NCBI RefSeq assembly: GCF_014649535.1
Contig: NZ_BMTF01000004.1
Location: 238,900 to 302,899, forward strand
Length of the DNA stretch: 64,000 nucleotides
Origin: Streptomyces gelaticus
Lineage (GTDB): Bacteria; Actinomycetota; Actinomycetes; Streptomycetales; Streptomycetaceae
Direction: 5' to 3'
A program made the translations under genes and the position numbers. Of the stretch, positions 55,241-64,000 are shown piece by piece; the first letter of the stretch is position 1, and each line of letters begins with the position of its first letter. Below the pieces are notes generated by a model that worked only from the letters and a program-made list of their open reading frames with translations, was not told where the DNA came from and searched no databases.

Positions 55241-56329
55241 ATGAGCAGCAAAGATCCCCTCCTGGACGTCTCCGGACTCACCAAGCACTTCCCGATCAAG
55301 GGTGGCTTCCCGATCCGGCGGACGGTCGGCGCGGTCCAGGCCGTCGACGGGCTGGACTTCAGCATCACCGAGGGCGAGAGCCTGGGCCTGGTCGGCGAGT
55401 CCGGCTGCGGCAAGTCGACGACGGGCCGGCTGATCACCCGGCTCCTGGAACCGACGGCCGGCACGATCTCCTACCGCGGGCAGGACATCACCCACGCCAC
55501 GCGCAAGCAGCTGGCCCCGGTCCGCTCCGAGATCCAGATGATCTTCCAGGACCCGTACGCCTCGCTGAACCCGCGGCAGACCGTCGGCAAGATCATCACC
55601 GCGCCGATGGAGATCAACGACATCAACCCCGCCGGCGGCCGCGAGGCGCGGGTGCGGGAGCTGCTGGAGACCGTCGGGCTCAACCCGGAGCACTACAACC
55701 GCTTCCCGCACGAGTTCTCCGGCGGCCAGCGCCAGCGCATCGGGGTGGCCCGCGCGCTCGCCCTGGAGCCGAAGCTGATCGTGGCCGACGAGCCGGTCTC
55801 GGCGCTGGACGTGTCGATCCAGGCCCAGGTGGTGAACCTGCTGCAGAAGCTGCAGAAGGAACTCGGCATCGCGTTCCTGTTCATCGCCCACGACCTGGCC
55901 GTCGTGCGCCACTTCTCGCAGCGCGTCGCGGTCATGTACCTCGGCAGGATCGTGGAGATCGCCGACCGCGAGGACCTGTACGGCAACCCGCGTCACCCGT
56001 ACACCCGGGCGCTGCTCTCGGCCGTGCCCGAGACGACCGCCGACGACACACCGGCCCGTGAGCGCATCCGGCTGGCCGGCGACGTGCCCTCCCCGGTCGA
56101 CCCGCCGTCCGGCTGCCGCTTCCGTACCCGTTGCTGGAAGGCGACGGACAAGTGCGCGAGCGAGGCGCCGCCGCTGGTACGGGTGGAGGGCAGCCGGGAA
56201 GGCCATCTGACGGCCTGCCACCACCCCGAGGACACCCGGGCCGTCCCGGCCGTCCCGAAGGCCCGTGACGCCGCGTCCGGGCCGAAGCTCGGCAAGAAGA
56301 CCACCGAAGACCCCGGGGCCGGGGCCTGA
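55241..56329 (+). CDS. bldKE: BldKE-type importer ATPase (OppF type)
   Basis: A 362-residue ATPase: LVGESGCGKSTTGRLITRL (Walker A), HEFSGGQRQRIGVARAL (signature), LIVADEPVSALD (Walker B), FIAHDLAVVRHFSQR (switch), PSGCRFRTRCWKATDKC (oligo_HPY). AGACGGGA precedes the ATG. It is last in the operon; the stop codon lies inside the terminator stem. Confidence 0.82.
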   Translation: MSSKDPLLDVSGLTKHFPIKGGFPIRRTVGAVQAVDGLDFSITEGESLGLVGESGCGKSTTGRLITRLLEPTAGTISYRGQDITHATRKQLAPVRSEIQMIFQDPYASLNPRQTVGKIITAPMEINDINPAGGREARVRELLETVGLNPEHYNRFPHEFSGGQRQRIGVARALALEPKLIVADEPVSALDVSIQAQVVNLLQKLQKELGIAFLFIAHDLAVVRHFSQRVAVMYLGRIVEIADREDLYGNPRHPYTRALLSAVPETTADDTPARERIRLAGDVPSPVDPPSGCRFRTRCWKATDKCASEAPPLVRVEGSREGHLTACHHPEDTRAVPAVPKARDAASGPKLGKKTTEDPGAGA

Positions 56330-56351
56330 CACCCCTGCCCCGGCCCCGGGG
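56311..56351 (+). terminator. Terminator of the bldK operon
   Basis: CCCCGGGGCCGGGGC (56311-56325) and GCCCCGGCCCCGGGG (56337-56351) form a perfect 15-bp stem. The left arm encodes the last residues of BldKE and the stop is in the loop. Confidence 0.8.
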
Positions 56352-56467
56352 CGCCTCGCGGCCGGGGACCCGACCGTTCCCCGGCCGAGGGGCTCCCCGA
56401 TCCCGCGGAACCGAGCACGTGAGCCCATCGACCCGAGCCACCTGCACGCCCGGTTCCGGGAAATGCA

Positions 56468-56503
56468 GGAAGCGCCCGGAACCGATCGGTTCCGGGCGCT
56501 TCC
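56468..56503. terminator. Perfect 36-bp palindrome between convergent operons
   Basis: Two 18-nt arms (GGAAGCGCCCGGAACCGA and its exact inverse complement) with no spacer, between bldKE (+) and the system 3 ATPase gene (-). Together with the hairpin at 56311 it makes a double terminator. Confidence 0.9.
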
Positions 56504-56520
56504 GGGTCACTCGGGCACTG

Positions 56521-57672
56521 CTACGAGGCCGCGCCGACGACGTCCTTCTCCTCGGCGAAGTGGCAGGCCGACTCGTGCGCGGCGGCGCTCTCCGAGCCCT
56601 TGAAGCGCTCGGGGACGGCCAGCAGCGGCAGTTCCGTGGAGCACTTGTCCTGGGCCTTCCAGCACCGGGTGCGGAAGCGGCAGCCCGACGGCGGGTTCGC
56701 CGGCGACGGGACGTCACCGGTGAGGATGATCCGCTCGCCGCGCTCACGGGCCTCGGGGTCCGGGACCGGGACCGCCGACAGCAGCGCCTGGGTGTAGGGG
56801 TGCGTCGGGTGGTCGTAGATCTCCGTGTCCGTGCCGATCTCGGCCATCTTGCCGAGGTACATCACGCCGACCCGGTCGGAGATGTGCCGGACGATCGACA
56901 GGTCGTGCGCGATGAAGACGTAGGAGAGGTTGAACTCGTCCTGCAGCTTCTCCATCAGGTTGATGACCTGCGCCTGCACCGATACGTCGAGCGCGGAGAC
57001 CGGCTCGTCGCAGATGATGATCTCCGGGTTGAGCGCGAGGCCGCGGGCGATGCCGATGCGCTGGCGCTGGCCGCCGGAGAACTGGTGCGGGTACCGGTTG
57101 ATGTACTCCGGGTTGAGGCCGACGACGTCCAGGAGCTCCTGGACCCTGGCCCGCCGGTCGCCCTTCGGGGCCACCTCGGGGTGGATGTCGAAGGGCTCGC
57201 CGATGATGTCGCCGACCGTCATGCGCGGGTTCAGCGAGGTGTACGGGTCCTGGAACACCATCTGGATGTTCCGGCGGACCGCCTTCAGCGCGCGGCCGGA
57301 CAGCTTGGTGATGTCCTGGCCCTTGTAGAAGACCTCGCCGGCGGTCGCCGTCTCCAGCGTCATCAGCAGCTTGGCGACGGTGGACTTGCCACAGCCGGAC
57401 TCGCCGACGATGCCGAGGGTCTCGCCCTGGTAGAGGTCGAAGGAGACCCCGTCCACGGCCTTGACCGCGCCGACCTGGCGCTTGAACAGGATGCCCTGGC
57501 TCAGCGGGAAGTGCTTGACCAGATTGCGCACCTGGAGGATCGGCTCACCGCGCTCCACCGGGGCTTCGATGGCCGCGACCGCCGCCGTCTCGTCGGTGGC
57601 GTCGACCGCCACCACCTCGGTGACGTTCGGGGTGGCGTCCATGGAACCGTCATTCTTGTCGAGCTCAGCCAT
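56521..57672 (-). CDS. Oligopeptide ABC importer ATPase, OppF/DppF type (system 3)
   Basis: A 383-residue ATPase highly similar to that of system 1: GIVGESGCGKSTVAKLL, HQFSGGQRQRIGIARG, IIICDEPVSALD (Cys instead of Ala in Walker B), FIAHDLSIVRH, PSGCRFRTRCWKAQDKC. An acidic/Val-Ala N-terminal extension of about 40 residues precedes the domain. GGAAGGAG precedes ATG 57672, which overlaps the D-type ATPase gene's end by 8 nt. Confidence 0.9.
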   Translation of the reverse strand: MAELDKNDGSMDATPNVTEVVAVDATDETAAVAAIEAPVERGEPILQVRNLVKHFPLSQGILFKRQVGAVKAVDGVSFDLYQGETLGIVGESGCGKSTVAKLLMTLETATAGEVFYKGQDITKLSGRALKAVRRNIQMVFQDPYTSLNPRMTVGDIIGEPFDIHPEVAPKGDRRARVQELLDVVGLNPEYINRYPHQFSGGQRQRIGIARGLALNPEIIICDEPVSALDVSVQAQVINLMEKLQDEFNLSYVFIAHDLSIVRHISDRVGVMYLGKMAEIGTDTEIYDHPTHPYTQALLSAVPVPDPEARERGERIILTGDVPSPANPPSGCRFRTRCWKAQDKCSTELPLLAVPERFKGSESAAAHESACHFAEEKDVVGAAS

Positions 57673-58723
57673 GGATCGTCTCCTTCCAGAAGTGGCACGC
57701 GCTGCCGCGGCCGGGCAGCTCACTGCCGTCCTGCTCGGAGACCGGGACCAGAGCCGGAATCTCCGTGCGGCAGATGTCCTCCGCCTTGGGGCAGCGCGGG
57801 TTGAAGGCGCAGCCGGACGGGATCTTGAGCAGGTTGGGCGGCAGGCCCTTGATCGCGTAGAGCTCCTGGCCCTTCTGGTCGAGCCGCGGGATCGAGTCGA
57901 GCAGACCCCGGGTGTACGGGTGCGCGGGCCGCTTGTACAGCTCGTGCACCGGCGCCGTCTCGACGATCCGGCCCGCGTACATGACCGCGATCTTGTCCGC
58001 GACGTCGGCGACGACGCCGAGGTCGTGGGTGATCAGGATCAGGCCCATGTTGAACTCGGTCTGGAGATCCTTGAGCAGGTCCATGACCTGGGCCTGGACC
58101 GTCACGTCGAGCGCGGTGGTCGGCTCGTCCGCGATGATCAGGTCCGGCTCCAGCGCCAGTGCCATGGCGATCATGATGCGCTGGCGCATACCGCCGGAGA
58201 ACTGGTGCGGATAGTCGGTGACCCGCTGCTTGGCGGCGGGGATCTTGACCCGCTCCATCAGCTCGATGGCCTTGGCCTTGGCCTGCTTCCTGGAGAGGCC
58301 CTGGTGGACCCGGAACATCTCGCCGAGCTGGTAGCCGACCGAGAGCACGGGGTTGAGCGAGGAGAGCGCGTCCTGGAAGATCATCGCGATCTTCTGGCCA
58401 CGGATCTTCCGCCGCTCCTCGTAGCTCATGGTGAGCATGTCCTGGCCGCGGTAGAGGATCTGGCCCTGCGGGATCTTGCCGGGCGGCATGTCGAGAATGC
58501 CCATGATCGCCTGAGCGGTCACGGACTTGCCGGAACCGGACTCACCGAGCACGGCCAGGGTCTCACCCGGGTCCACGCTGTAGTTCACACCGTTGACGGC
58601 CTTGGCGACCCCGTCACGGGTGTGGAACTCCACGTGCAGGTCGCGCACTTCGAGGAGCCTGGCGTCGTCCGGCCCCCCGGAGCGGGGCGCCGGGATGTCT
58701 GCTGTCTTGTCCATGATGGTCAC
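57665..58723 (-). CDS. Oligopeptide ABC importer ATPase, OppD/DppD type (system 3)
   Basis: A 352-residue ATPase with [47 protein letters not shown] and LILITHDLGVVADVADK, and C-terminal PSGCAFNPRCPKAEDIC. The core is almost the same as the system 1 D ATPase; the N terminus carries an extra 20 residues. GTG 58723 has GGAGGG at 8 nt, overlapping the permease stop region. Confidence 0.92.
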   Translation of the reverse strand: MTIMDKTADIPAPRSGGPDDARLLEVRDLHVEFHTRDGVAKAVNGVNYSVDPGETLAVLGESGSGKSVTAQAIMGILDMPPGKIPQGQILYRGQDMLTMSYEERRKIRGQKIAMIFQDALSSLNPVLSVGYQLGEMFRVHQGLSRKQAKAKAIELMERVKIPAAKQRVTDYPHQFSGGMRQRIMIAMALALEPDLIIADEPTTALDVTVQAQVMDLLKDLQTEFNMGLILITHDLGVVADVADKIAVMYAGRIVETAPVHELYKRPAHPYTRGLLDSIPRLDQKGQELYAIKGLPPNLLKIPSGCAFNPRCPKAEDICRTEIPALVPVSEQDGSELPGRGSACHFWKETIHG

Positions 58724-58737
58724 GTCGTACGCCCTCC

Positions 58738-59691
58738 TCAGCGCAGCTTCGGGTCGAGGGCGTCGCGGACCGCGTCGCCGAGCATGATGAACGCGAAGAC
58801 CGTGAGGCTGAGCATTCCTGCCGGGAACAGCAGCGCATGCGGGTTGTCACGGATGGCCTGGCTGCCCTCCGCGATGTCGATGCCCCACGAGATCGTCGGG
58901 TCAGCGAGCCCGAGTCCGAGGAACGAGAGCGTCGCCTCGGCCGAGATGTACCCGCCGAGCGCGATGGTGGCCACGACGATCGTCGGGGCGAGCGCGTTCG
59001 GCAGCACGTGCCGGAAGAGGATCCGCGAGGTGCCGGCGCCGAGTGCGCGCGCCGCCGTCACGTAGTCCGCCTGCTTCGCGGTGATGACGGAGGACCGCAT
59101 CACACGGCAGATCGAGGTCCAGCCCAGGAAGGCGAGGGCCAGGATCACCACGTACACCTTGCGGTCGGCGAAGGCGTTCAGGACGACCATCGCACCGAGC
59201 AGGAAGGGGATGCCGAAGAAGATGTCGGTGACCCGGGAGATGATCGAGTCGAGCCAGCCGCCGAAGTAACCGGCGAGCATGCCCAGCAGGCCGCCGACCA
59301 GGGTGACCGCGGCGGTGACGCCGACGCCGACCAGGATCGAGGCGCGGGTGCCGTAGATGACACGCGCGTAGATCGAACGTCCCTGGCCGTCGTAGCCGAA
59401 CCAGTCGGGCTGGAAGAAGTGCCCCAGCTCCGGCTTGGTCAGGAAGTGGTTGGTCAGGTCGCCGTCGCGCGGGTCGGCACCGGTGAAGAGCCCCGGGAAC
59501 GCCGCGATGACCAGCAGGATCAGCAGGAGGATCGAGGAGATCCAGAACATCGGGCGGTGGCGCAGGTCGAACCATGCGTCGCCCCAGAGGCTGCGCGGCT
59601 TGTCCTGGGTCTTGCCCGTGGCGGCCGAGGGAGCGGCGGTGGCGTCCGCCACCGCTTCGGTCTCGGTCTGGGTCTTGGTCGCGTCAGGCAT
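58738..59691 (-). CDS. Oligopeptide ABC importer permease, OppC/DppC type (system 3)
   Basis: A 317-residue permease with a Thr/Ala-rich cytoplasmic start, helix 1 (FWISSILLLILLVIAAFPGLF), EAA loop YVTAARALGAGTSRILFRHVLPNALAPTIV and end GDAVRDALDPKLR. It matches the system 1 C permease in length and ending. The ATG overlaps the B permease stop by 8 nt. Confidence 0.92.
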   Translation of the reverse strand: MPDATKTQTETEAVADATAAPSAATGKTQDKPRSLWGDAWFDLRHRPMFWISSILLLILLVIAAFPGLFTGADPRDGDLTNHFLTKPELGHFFQPDWFGYDGQGRSIYARVIYGTRASILVGVGVTAAVTLVGGLLGMLAGYFGGWLDSIISRVTDIFFGIPFLLGAMVVLNAFADRKVYVVILALAFLGWTSICRVMRSSVITAKQADYVTAARALGAGTSRILFRHVLPNALAPTIVVATIALGGYISAEATLSFLGLGLADPTISWGIDIAEGSQAIRDNPHALLFPAGMLSLTVFAFIMLGDAVRDALDPKLR

Positions 59692-60610
59692 AACGGATCC
59701 TCGGGTCCAGGACCGCGTACAGCAGGTCGACGAGCAGGTTGATCACAAGGATGACGAGGACGAAGACCGTGACAACGCCGACGATCGTCGAACCCTCGCG
59801 CTGCTGCAGCGCCTTGAAGAGCAGGTTTCCGACACCCTGGACGTTGAAGATGCCCTCGGTGACGACCGCGCCGCCGATGAATCCGCCGACGTCCGTACCG
59901 AGGAAGGTGACGACCGGGATCAGCGAGTTGCGCAGCAGGTGGACACCGACGATGCGGCGCCGCGGCAGGCCCTTGGCCATGGCGGTGCGCATGTAGTCGG
60001 CGCGCAGGTTCTCCGCGAAGGTCGTGCGGGTCAGCCGTGCCACGTACGCCATGGAGAGCATGGCGAGCACGAAGCCCGGCAGGAACAACTGCGCGTAGTC
60101 CGTGGAGTCCTGGACGTTCGGGGCCACCCAGCCGAGCTGGTCCGCGAGGACGAAGCGGGCGAGGAAGCCGAGCACGAACACCGGGATCGAGATGACGATC
60201 AGGGTGAAGACCAGCACGCCGGTGTCGGCGGCCTTGCCGGCCCTGAGGCCCGCCCAGGCGCCGAGCCCGATGCCGACGATGATCTCGATGATCATGGCTA
60301 CGGCGGTCAGCCGCAGCGTCACCGGGAAGGACTCGGACATCTCGTCGATGACTTCGCGGCCACCGAAGGTCTTGCCGAAGTCGCCCTGGAAGAGATTGCC
60401 CATGTAGTCGACGTACTGCTTCCACAGGGGCTGGTCGAGTCCGAACTCATGGCGCAACGACGCGACCTGTGCGGGGTCTGCCGCCTTGTCTCCCCACATC
60501 GCCCGGATTGGGTCACCGGGAAGAATGTGGACCATGAGGAAAATAATCAGAGTGGTCCCGATGAATACCGGGATCATCTGGAGCAGTCGCCTTGCGACGT
60601 AACGCCCCAT
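59684..60610 (-). CDS. Oligopeptide ABC importer permease, OppB/DppB type (system 3)
   Basis: A 308-residue permease starting GRYVARRLLQMIPVFIGTTLIIFLM with EAA loop YMRTAMAKGLPRRRIVGVHLLRNSLIPVVTF and ending DLLYAVLDPRIRYA, the closest paralogue of the system 1 B permease. Two ATGs in tandem (60613 and 60610) follow GGAGG; the second has the better spacing (4 nt) and matches the paralogue's start. Confidence 0.92.
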   Translation of the reverse strand: MGRYVARRLLQMIPVFIGTTLIIFLMVHILPGDPIRAMWGDKAADPAQVASLRHEFGLDQPLWKQYVDYMGNLFQGDFGKTFGGREVIDEMSESFPVTLRLTAVAMIIEIIVGIGLGAWAGLRAGKAADTGVLVFTLIVISIPVFVLGFLARFVLADQLGWVAPNVQDSTDYAQLFLPGFVLAMLSMAYVARLTRTTFAENLRADYMRTAMAKGLPRRRIVGVHLLRNSLIPVVTFLGTDVGGFIGGAVVTEGIFNVQGVGNLLFKALQQREGSTIVGVVTVFVLVILVINLLVDLLYAVLDPRIRYA

Positions 60611-60704
60611 CATGCCTCCATGCCGTGAGGGGTCGGCGATGGCCTTCTCAGAGTGGTCTCCGCCGCGGGGGTGTGGGGGGAGAACCCCGGGGCCTACGCC
60701 TACG

Positions 60705-60746
60705 GGCCGGTTCCGCCGCCCCCGAAGAGGGACGGCGGAACCGGCC
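60705..60746 (-). terminator. Hairpin after binding-protein gene (system 3)
   Basis: GGCCGGTTCCGCCG (60705-60718) and CGGCGGAACCGGCC (60733-60746) form a perfect 14-bp stem with a 14-nt loop, 15 nt past the SBP stop on the minus strand and before the permease genes. Confidence 0.75.
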
Positions 60747-60761
60747 TTCGGATCCCGATGA

Positions 60762-62405
60762 TTACTTCTTGGCCTTCACCTGGACGTCGGTGAAGATCGG
60801 GTCGCCGTCCTGGCCGTAGACGATCTTGCCGAACACGTTCTCCGACTGGCCCGAGTTGTTCTTGTAGAACCACAGCGGGATGGCCGGCATGTCGTTCTTC
60901 AGGAGCTGCTCGGCGTCCTGGTACATCTTGACGGTCTCGTCGAGCGTCTTGGCCTTGTCGGCCTTCTCGGCGAGCTTGTCGAACTCCTTGTTGGAGTAAC
61001 CCGAGGTGTTACCGGCGGCGGTGGTGCCGTACAGGTCGCGCATGAAGTTCGAGTTGACCGGGTAGTCGAGCACCCAGCCACCGCGGTACATGGACTTGAC
61101 CTGCTTGTTGTCGCGGGCGTTCAGGTCCGCCTGGAAGTCCGGCTTGGAGTCGCCGACGCACTCGACGCCGGTGGCCTTGCGGATGCTGTTGCAGACCGCG
61201 TCGACCCAGGGCTTGTGGGACTGGTCGGCGTTGTACTGGATCGAGATCTTGTTGCCCGGGACGCCGCCACCCTCCTTGATGAGCTTCTTCGCCTGGGCCG
61301 GGTCGAACTTCGTGATGTCACCGAGGGCGCCGGGCTTGTAGCCGAGCACACCGCGGGCGACGTACGAGTCGGCCGGGGTACGGGTGCCGTGCAGCACGGT
61401 CTTGGTGATCGTGTCACGGTCGATGGCCATCGACAGACCCTGGATGACCTTGGGGTCGATGTCCTTGAACTGCTTGGTGTAGAACGCCGGGACGATCGAC
61501 TGCACCGCGGAGTACTCGGCGTCGATGGCACGGTCGCCGAGGTCCTGCTTGTAGCTGGTCAGCGAGGTCGTCGGGACCTGCTCGATCCAGTCGAGGTTGT
61601 TCGACCGCAGGTCCGAGTAGGCGGCCTCGGCGGTGGTGTAGTTCTTGAAGTCGATGCCACCGTTCTTGGCCTTGTTCGGGCCCTGGTAGTCCTCGAACTT
61701 CCGGACCTTGATCAGCTTCTTGTGGTCCCACTCGACGAACTTGTAGGGGCCGTTGCCGATCGGCTTCTGGCCGGCGGCGGCCGGGTCCTTGAAGAAGGAC
61801 TCGGGCAGCGGCGCCCAGACGTCGTAGCCGAGCTTGTACGCGAAGTACGAGACCGAGCCGGTCAGGGTGATCGTGAAGGTGTTGTCGTCGACGATCTTCA
61901 GACCGGACATCTTGTCGGCCTTCGGCGCACCCTTCTCCGGGTGGACGTCCTCGTAGCCCTTGATGTCCTGGAACCAGCTGGAGTTGGTCTGGTTGTTCTT
62001 GACGTTGGCCGACCAGTTCCAGGAGTCCACGAAGGACTTGGAGGTGACCGTGGTGCCGTCGTGGAACTTCCAGCCCGGCTTGAGCTTGACGGTCCACACG
62101 GACGAGTCCGCGTTGGGCGTCACGGACTCGGCGTTCACGTACACGAGCTTGCCGGTGCCGGGCTCGTAGTCGACCAGGCCGGAGAAGATCGCGCGCAGGA
62201 CACGGCTGCCCTGGCTCTCCTTGGCGTTGGCCGGCTGCAGCGGGTTCTGCGGCTCGCTCAGCTGGGCGGTCAGGATCCCGTTCGGGTCCGCCTTGCCGGA
62301 GTTCATGCCACTGTCACTGCCCTTGTCGCCACCACCACAGGCGGTCGCAGCCAGGGCGATGATGGCCGCTCCCGCGACCCACTTGGCGCTCTTGGCACCA
62401 CGCAT
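60762..62405 (-). CDS. Oligopeptide-binding lipoprotein (system 3)
   Basis: A 547-residue SBP_bac_5 lipoprotein. Leader MRGAKSAKWVAGAAIIALAATAC gives Cys23. The mature part has SEPQNPLQPANAKESQGSRVLRAIFSGL, GWKFHDGTTVTSKSFVDSWNW, GNGPYKFVEWDHKKLIKVRKFEDY and KVIQGLSMAIDRDTITKTVLHG. GAGGAGG lies 6 nt before ATG 62405. Lys-rich compared with the system 1 SBP, with many Asn in the ligand lobe; peptide preference unknown. First gene of the system 3 operon. Confidence 0.93.
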   Translation of the reverse strand: MRGAKSAKWVAGAAIIALAATACGGGDKGSDSGMNSGKADPNGILTAQLSEPQNPLQPANAKESQGSRVLRAIFSGLVDYEPGTGKLVYVNAESVTPNADSSVWTVKLKPGWKFHDGTTVTSKSFVDSWNWSANVKNNQTNSSWFQDIKGYEDVHPEKGAPKADKMSGLKIVDDNTFTITLTGSVSYFAYKLGYDVWAPLPESFFKDPAAAGQKPIGNGPYKFVEWDHKKLIKVRKFEDYQGPNKAKNGGIDFKNYTTAEAAYSDLRSNNLDWIEQVPTTSLTSYKQDLGDRAIDAEYSAVQSIVPAFYTKQFKDIDPKVIQGLSMAIDRDTITKTVLHGTRTPADSYVARGVLGYKPGALGDITKFDPAQAKKLIKEGGGVPGNKISIQYNADQSHKPWVDAVCNSIRKATGVECVGDSKPDFQADLNARDNKQVKSMYRGGWVLDYPVNSNFMRDLYGTTAAGNTSGYSNKEFDKLAEKADKAKTLDETVKMYQDAEQLLKNDMPAIPLWFYKNNSGQSENVFGKIVYGQDGDPIFTDVQVKAKK

Positions 62406-62891
62406 GGGTTTCCTCCTCATGAGTCCACTTTTGACTACAAGAAGGGCACTGGAGTGATACACCGACACCCCTGACGGTGATCGTTCAGTGCCCCTAGTGT
62501 GCTCGTGAGTCGGCACTCCCCACAGTGCGTGACCCATTGACCCGAGCTCAACGGAGCCAACTATTAAGTACGACGGGGCCGTAAACCACACTTAAGGGGT
62601 CTCGGTTTGACAACATCGAGGAAGCTCGATTGCCCGAAATCCGGACAAAGCGATCTCAGACAGACACACTCGAAACGGACCGTTAGCGCAGCTTTCGGAG
62701 AGCGACGATCGATATGCGGACGGATCACCGAAGAAAAGCACTGGACAGAGGCCTGACCGTCCTGCTTGACAGCACACCGCTGGTTCTGCGTGGTTGCTGA
62801 CGCAACACCGGATGCAATTCAGGGTGCCTGCGGGGGTGCAGTGCCGGGTGAGACGCTGTGGGTCCGGACGACCGCCCGGGCGGTCGCACAA
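62406..62891. other. Intergenic region upstream of system 3
   Basis: About 490 bp between the system 3 binding-protein gene and the typA terminator, of lower GC than its surroundings (for example CAACTATTAAGTACGACG near 62559). It must contain the system 3 promoter and a long leader. I see no gene, tRNA or recognisable operator. Confidence 0.4.
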
Positions 62892-62931
62892 GGGGCCCGG
62901 TCCTCCGTCAACTGACGGAGGACCGGGCCCC
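62892..62931. terminator. Terminator of typA
   Basis: Two 19-nt arms (62892-62910 and 62913-62931, core GGCCCGGTCCTCCGTCA) pair perfectly around AC. It is 38 nt beyond the typA stop on the minus strand. Confidence 0.9.
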
Positions 62932-62968
62932 GTTGTTCATACGGGCGCGCCCGGCGCCCGGTGCCGGT

Positions 62969-64000
62969 TCAGCGCTTGGCGCGCGACGCGGCGCGGCCGC
63001 GCTCCTTCTGGTCGAGGACGACCTTGCGGATACGGACCGTCTCCGGGGTCACCTCGATGCACTCGTCCTCGCGGCAGAACTCCAGGGACTGCTCCAGGGA
63101 GAGCTTGCGGGCCGGAACCACGTTCTCCGTGGTGTCGGCGGAAGCCGCACGCATGTTGGTGAGCTTCTTCTCCTTGGTGATGTTCACGTCCATGTCGTCG
63201 GCGCGGGAGTTCTCGCCGATGATCATGCCCTCGTAGACCTCGGTGCCGGCCTCGGTGAAGATGACACCGCGCTCCTGGAGGTTGACCATGGCGAACGGCG
63301 TCACGGAACCGGCGCGGTCGGCGACCAGCGAGCCGTTGTGGCGGGTGCGCAGCTCGCCGAACCACGGCTCGTGGCCCTCGAAGATGGAGTGCGCGATGCC
63401 CGTACCGCGGGTCTGTGTCAGGAACTCCGTACGGAAGCCGATGAGTCCGCGGGACGGAACGATCCACTCCATGCGGACCCAGCCCGAACCGTGGTTCGTC
63501 ATCGTCTCCATGCGGCCCTTGCGGGTCGCCATCAGCTGGGTGATGGCGCCGAGGTGCTCCTCGGGGGAGTCGATCGTCATGCGCTCGATCGGCTCGTGCG
63601 TCTTGCCGTCGATCTGCTTGGTGACGACCTCCGGCTTGCCGACCGTGAGCTCGAAGCCCTCACGGCGCATCTGCTCGACGAGGATGGCCAGCGCGAGCTC
63701 ACCGCGGCCCTGGACCTCCCAGGCGTCGGGGCGCTCGGTGTCCAGGACGCGGAGCGAGACGTTACCGATCAGCTCGCGGTCCAGGCGGTCCTTCACCTGG
63801 CGGGCGGTGACCTTGTGGCCCTTGCCGCCCTTGCCGACCAGCGGCGAGGTGTTGGTGCCGATGGTCATCGAGATGGCCGGCTCGTCGACCGTGATCAGCG
63901 GCAGCGCGATCGGGTTCTCGGGGTCGGCCAGGGTCTCGCCGATCATGATGTCCGGGATACCGGCGATGGCGCAGATGTCGCCCGGACCCGCCTTCTCGGC
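62969..64000 (-). CDS. typA: Translational GTPase TypA/BipA, C-terminal part (runs off the window)
   Basis: The last 343 residues of a ribosome-binding GTPase; the GTP-binding domain lies beyond the right edge. The frame is open through position 64000 (upstream residues AEKAGPGDICAIAGIPDIMIGETLAD). Recognisable blocks are PTVDEPAISMTI-like TVDEPAISMTIGTNTSPLVG, GRGELALAILVEQMRREGFELTVGKPEVV, EWIVPSRGLIGFRTEFLTQTRGTGI and the C-terminal domain with GRAASRAKR at the end. TypA is needed for ribosome assembly and stress growth. Confidence 0.93.
   Translation of the reverse strand, partial: AEKAGPGDICAIAGIPDIMIGETLADPENPIALPLITVDEPAISMTIGTNTSPLVGKGGKGHKVTARQVKDRLDRELIGNVSLRVLDTERPDAWEVQGRGELALAILVEQMRREGFELTVGKPEVVTKQIDGKTHEPIERMTIDSPEEHLGAITQLMATRKGRMETMTNHGSGWVRMEWIVPSRGLIGFRTEFLTQTRGTGIAHSIFEGHEPWFGELRTRHNGSLVADRAGSVTPFAMVNLQERGVIFTEAGTEVYEGMIIGENSRADDMDVNITKEKKLTNMRAASADTTENVVPARKLSLEQSLEFCREDECIEVTPETVRIRKVVLDQKERGRAASRAKR

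Overview
The window is high-GC actinobacterial DNA and almost certainly comes from a Streptomyces chromosome core. The evidence is strong GC bias at third codon positions, GTG and TTG starts, mycothiol biosynthesis (mshB), DUF3117, a class F sortase, and a five-gene oligopeptide importer in the gene order of bldKABCDE. About 57 protein-coding genes are supported. No rRNA, tRNA, IS element or CRISPR array was seen.

Left part (1-27 kb), a housekeeping arm. A TetR/MFS pair opens the window. It is followed by a suppressor-of-fused domain protein, CorA, a lipoprotein, an MgtE-N/CBS protein, a DUF1003 membrane protein, the Mrp ATPase, TatB, an HtrA-type protease, a zinc anti-sigma factor, an ECF sigma factor and a divergent O-methyltransferase. 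Then come DUF3117, enoyl-CoA hydratase, 3-methyladenine glycosylase I, a DivIVA-like protein, FolP2, a LOG-family protein, DapE, DapC and a 7Fe ferredoxin. From general knowledge, this order closely parallels the M. tuberculosis Rv1177-Rv1239c interval (fdxC-dapC ... dapE-Rv1205-folP2 ... tag-DUF3117 ... sigE-rseA-htrA-tatB-mrp-corA). It is an ancient conserved block combining envelope-stress control, lysine/peptidoglycan precursor supply and Mg/Fe-S functions.

Middle part (25-43 kb), more accessory. It holds an OtrA-like ribosomal protection protein with a leader ORF, then an extraordinary Gly/Arg/Asp/Glu-repeat secreted protein beside a class F sortase. A seven-repeat FG-GAP propeller protein follows, then a TetR regulator convergent with an internally deleted SDR remnant; both are flanked by the same 16-bp inverted repeat. 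Next are a DesK/DesR-like two-component system with its ABC-2 exporter, a VanW-like peptidoglycan-binding membrane protein, mshB, and an S9 peptidase.

Right part (43-64 kb). Three complete five-gene oligopeptide ABC importers lie side by side: minus (43.9-49.8 kb), plus (50.2-56.3 kb, bldK order), minus (56.5-62.4 kb). The outer two are close paralogues of one another. Each has a strong hairpin directly after its binding-protein gene, which suggests the binding protein is made in excess over the membrane components. The window ends inside typA/bipA.

Recurring regulatory themes are leaderless-type promoters (a TANNNT -10 box 6-7 nt before the start codon and no Shine-Dalgarno) and long perfect GC-rich palindromic terminators without U-tracts.
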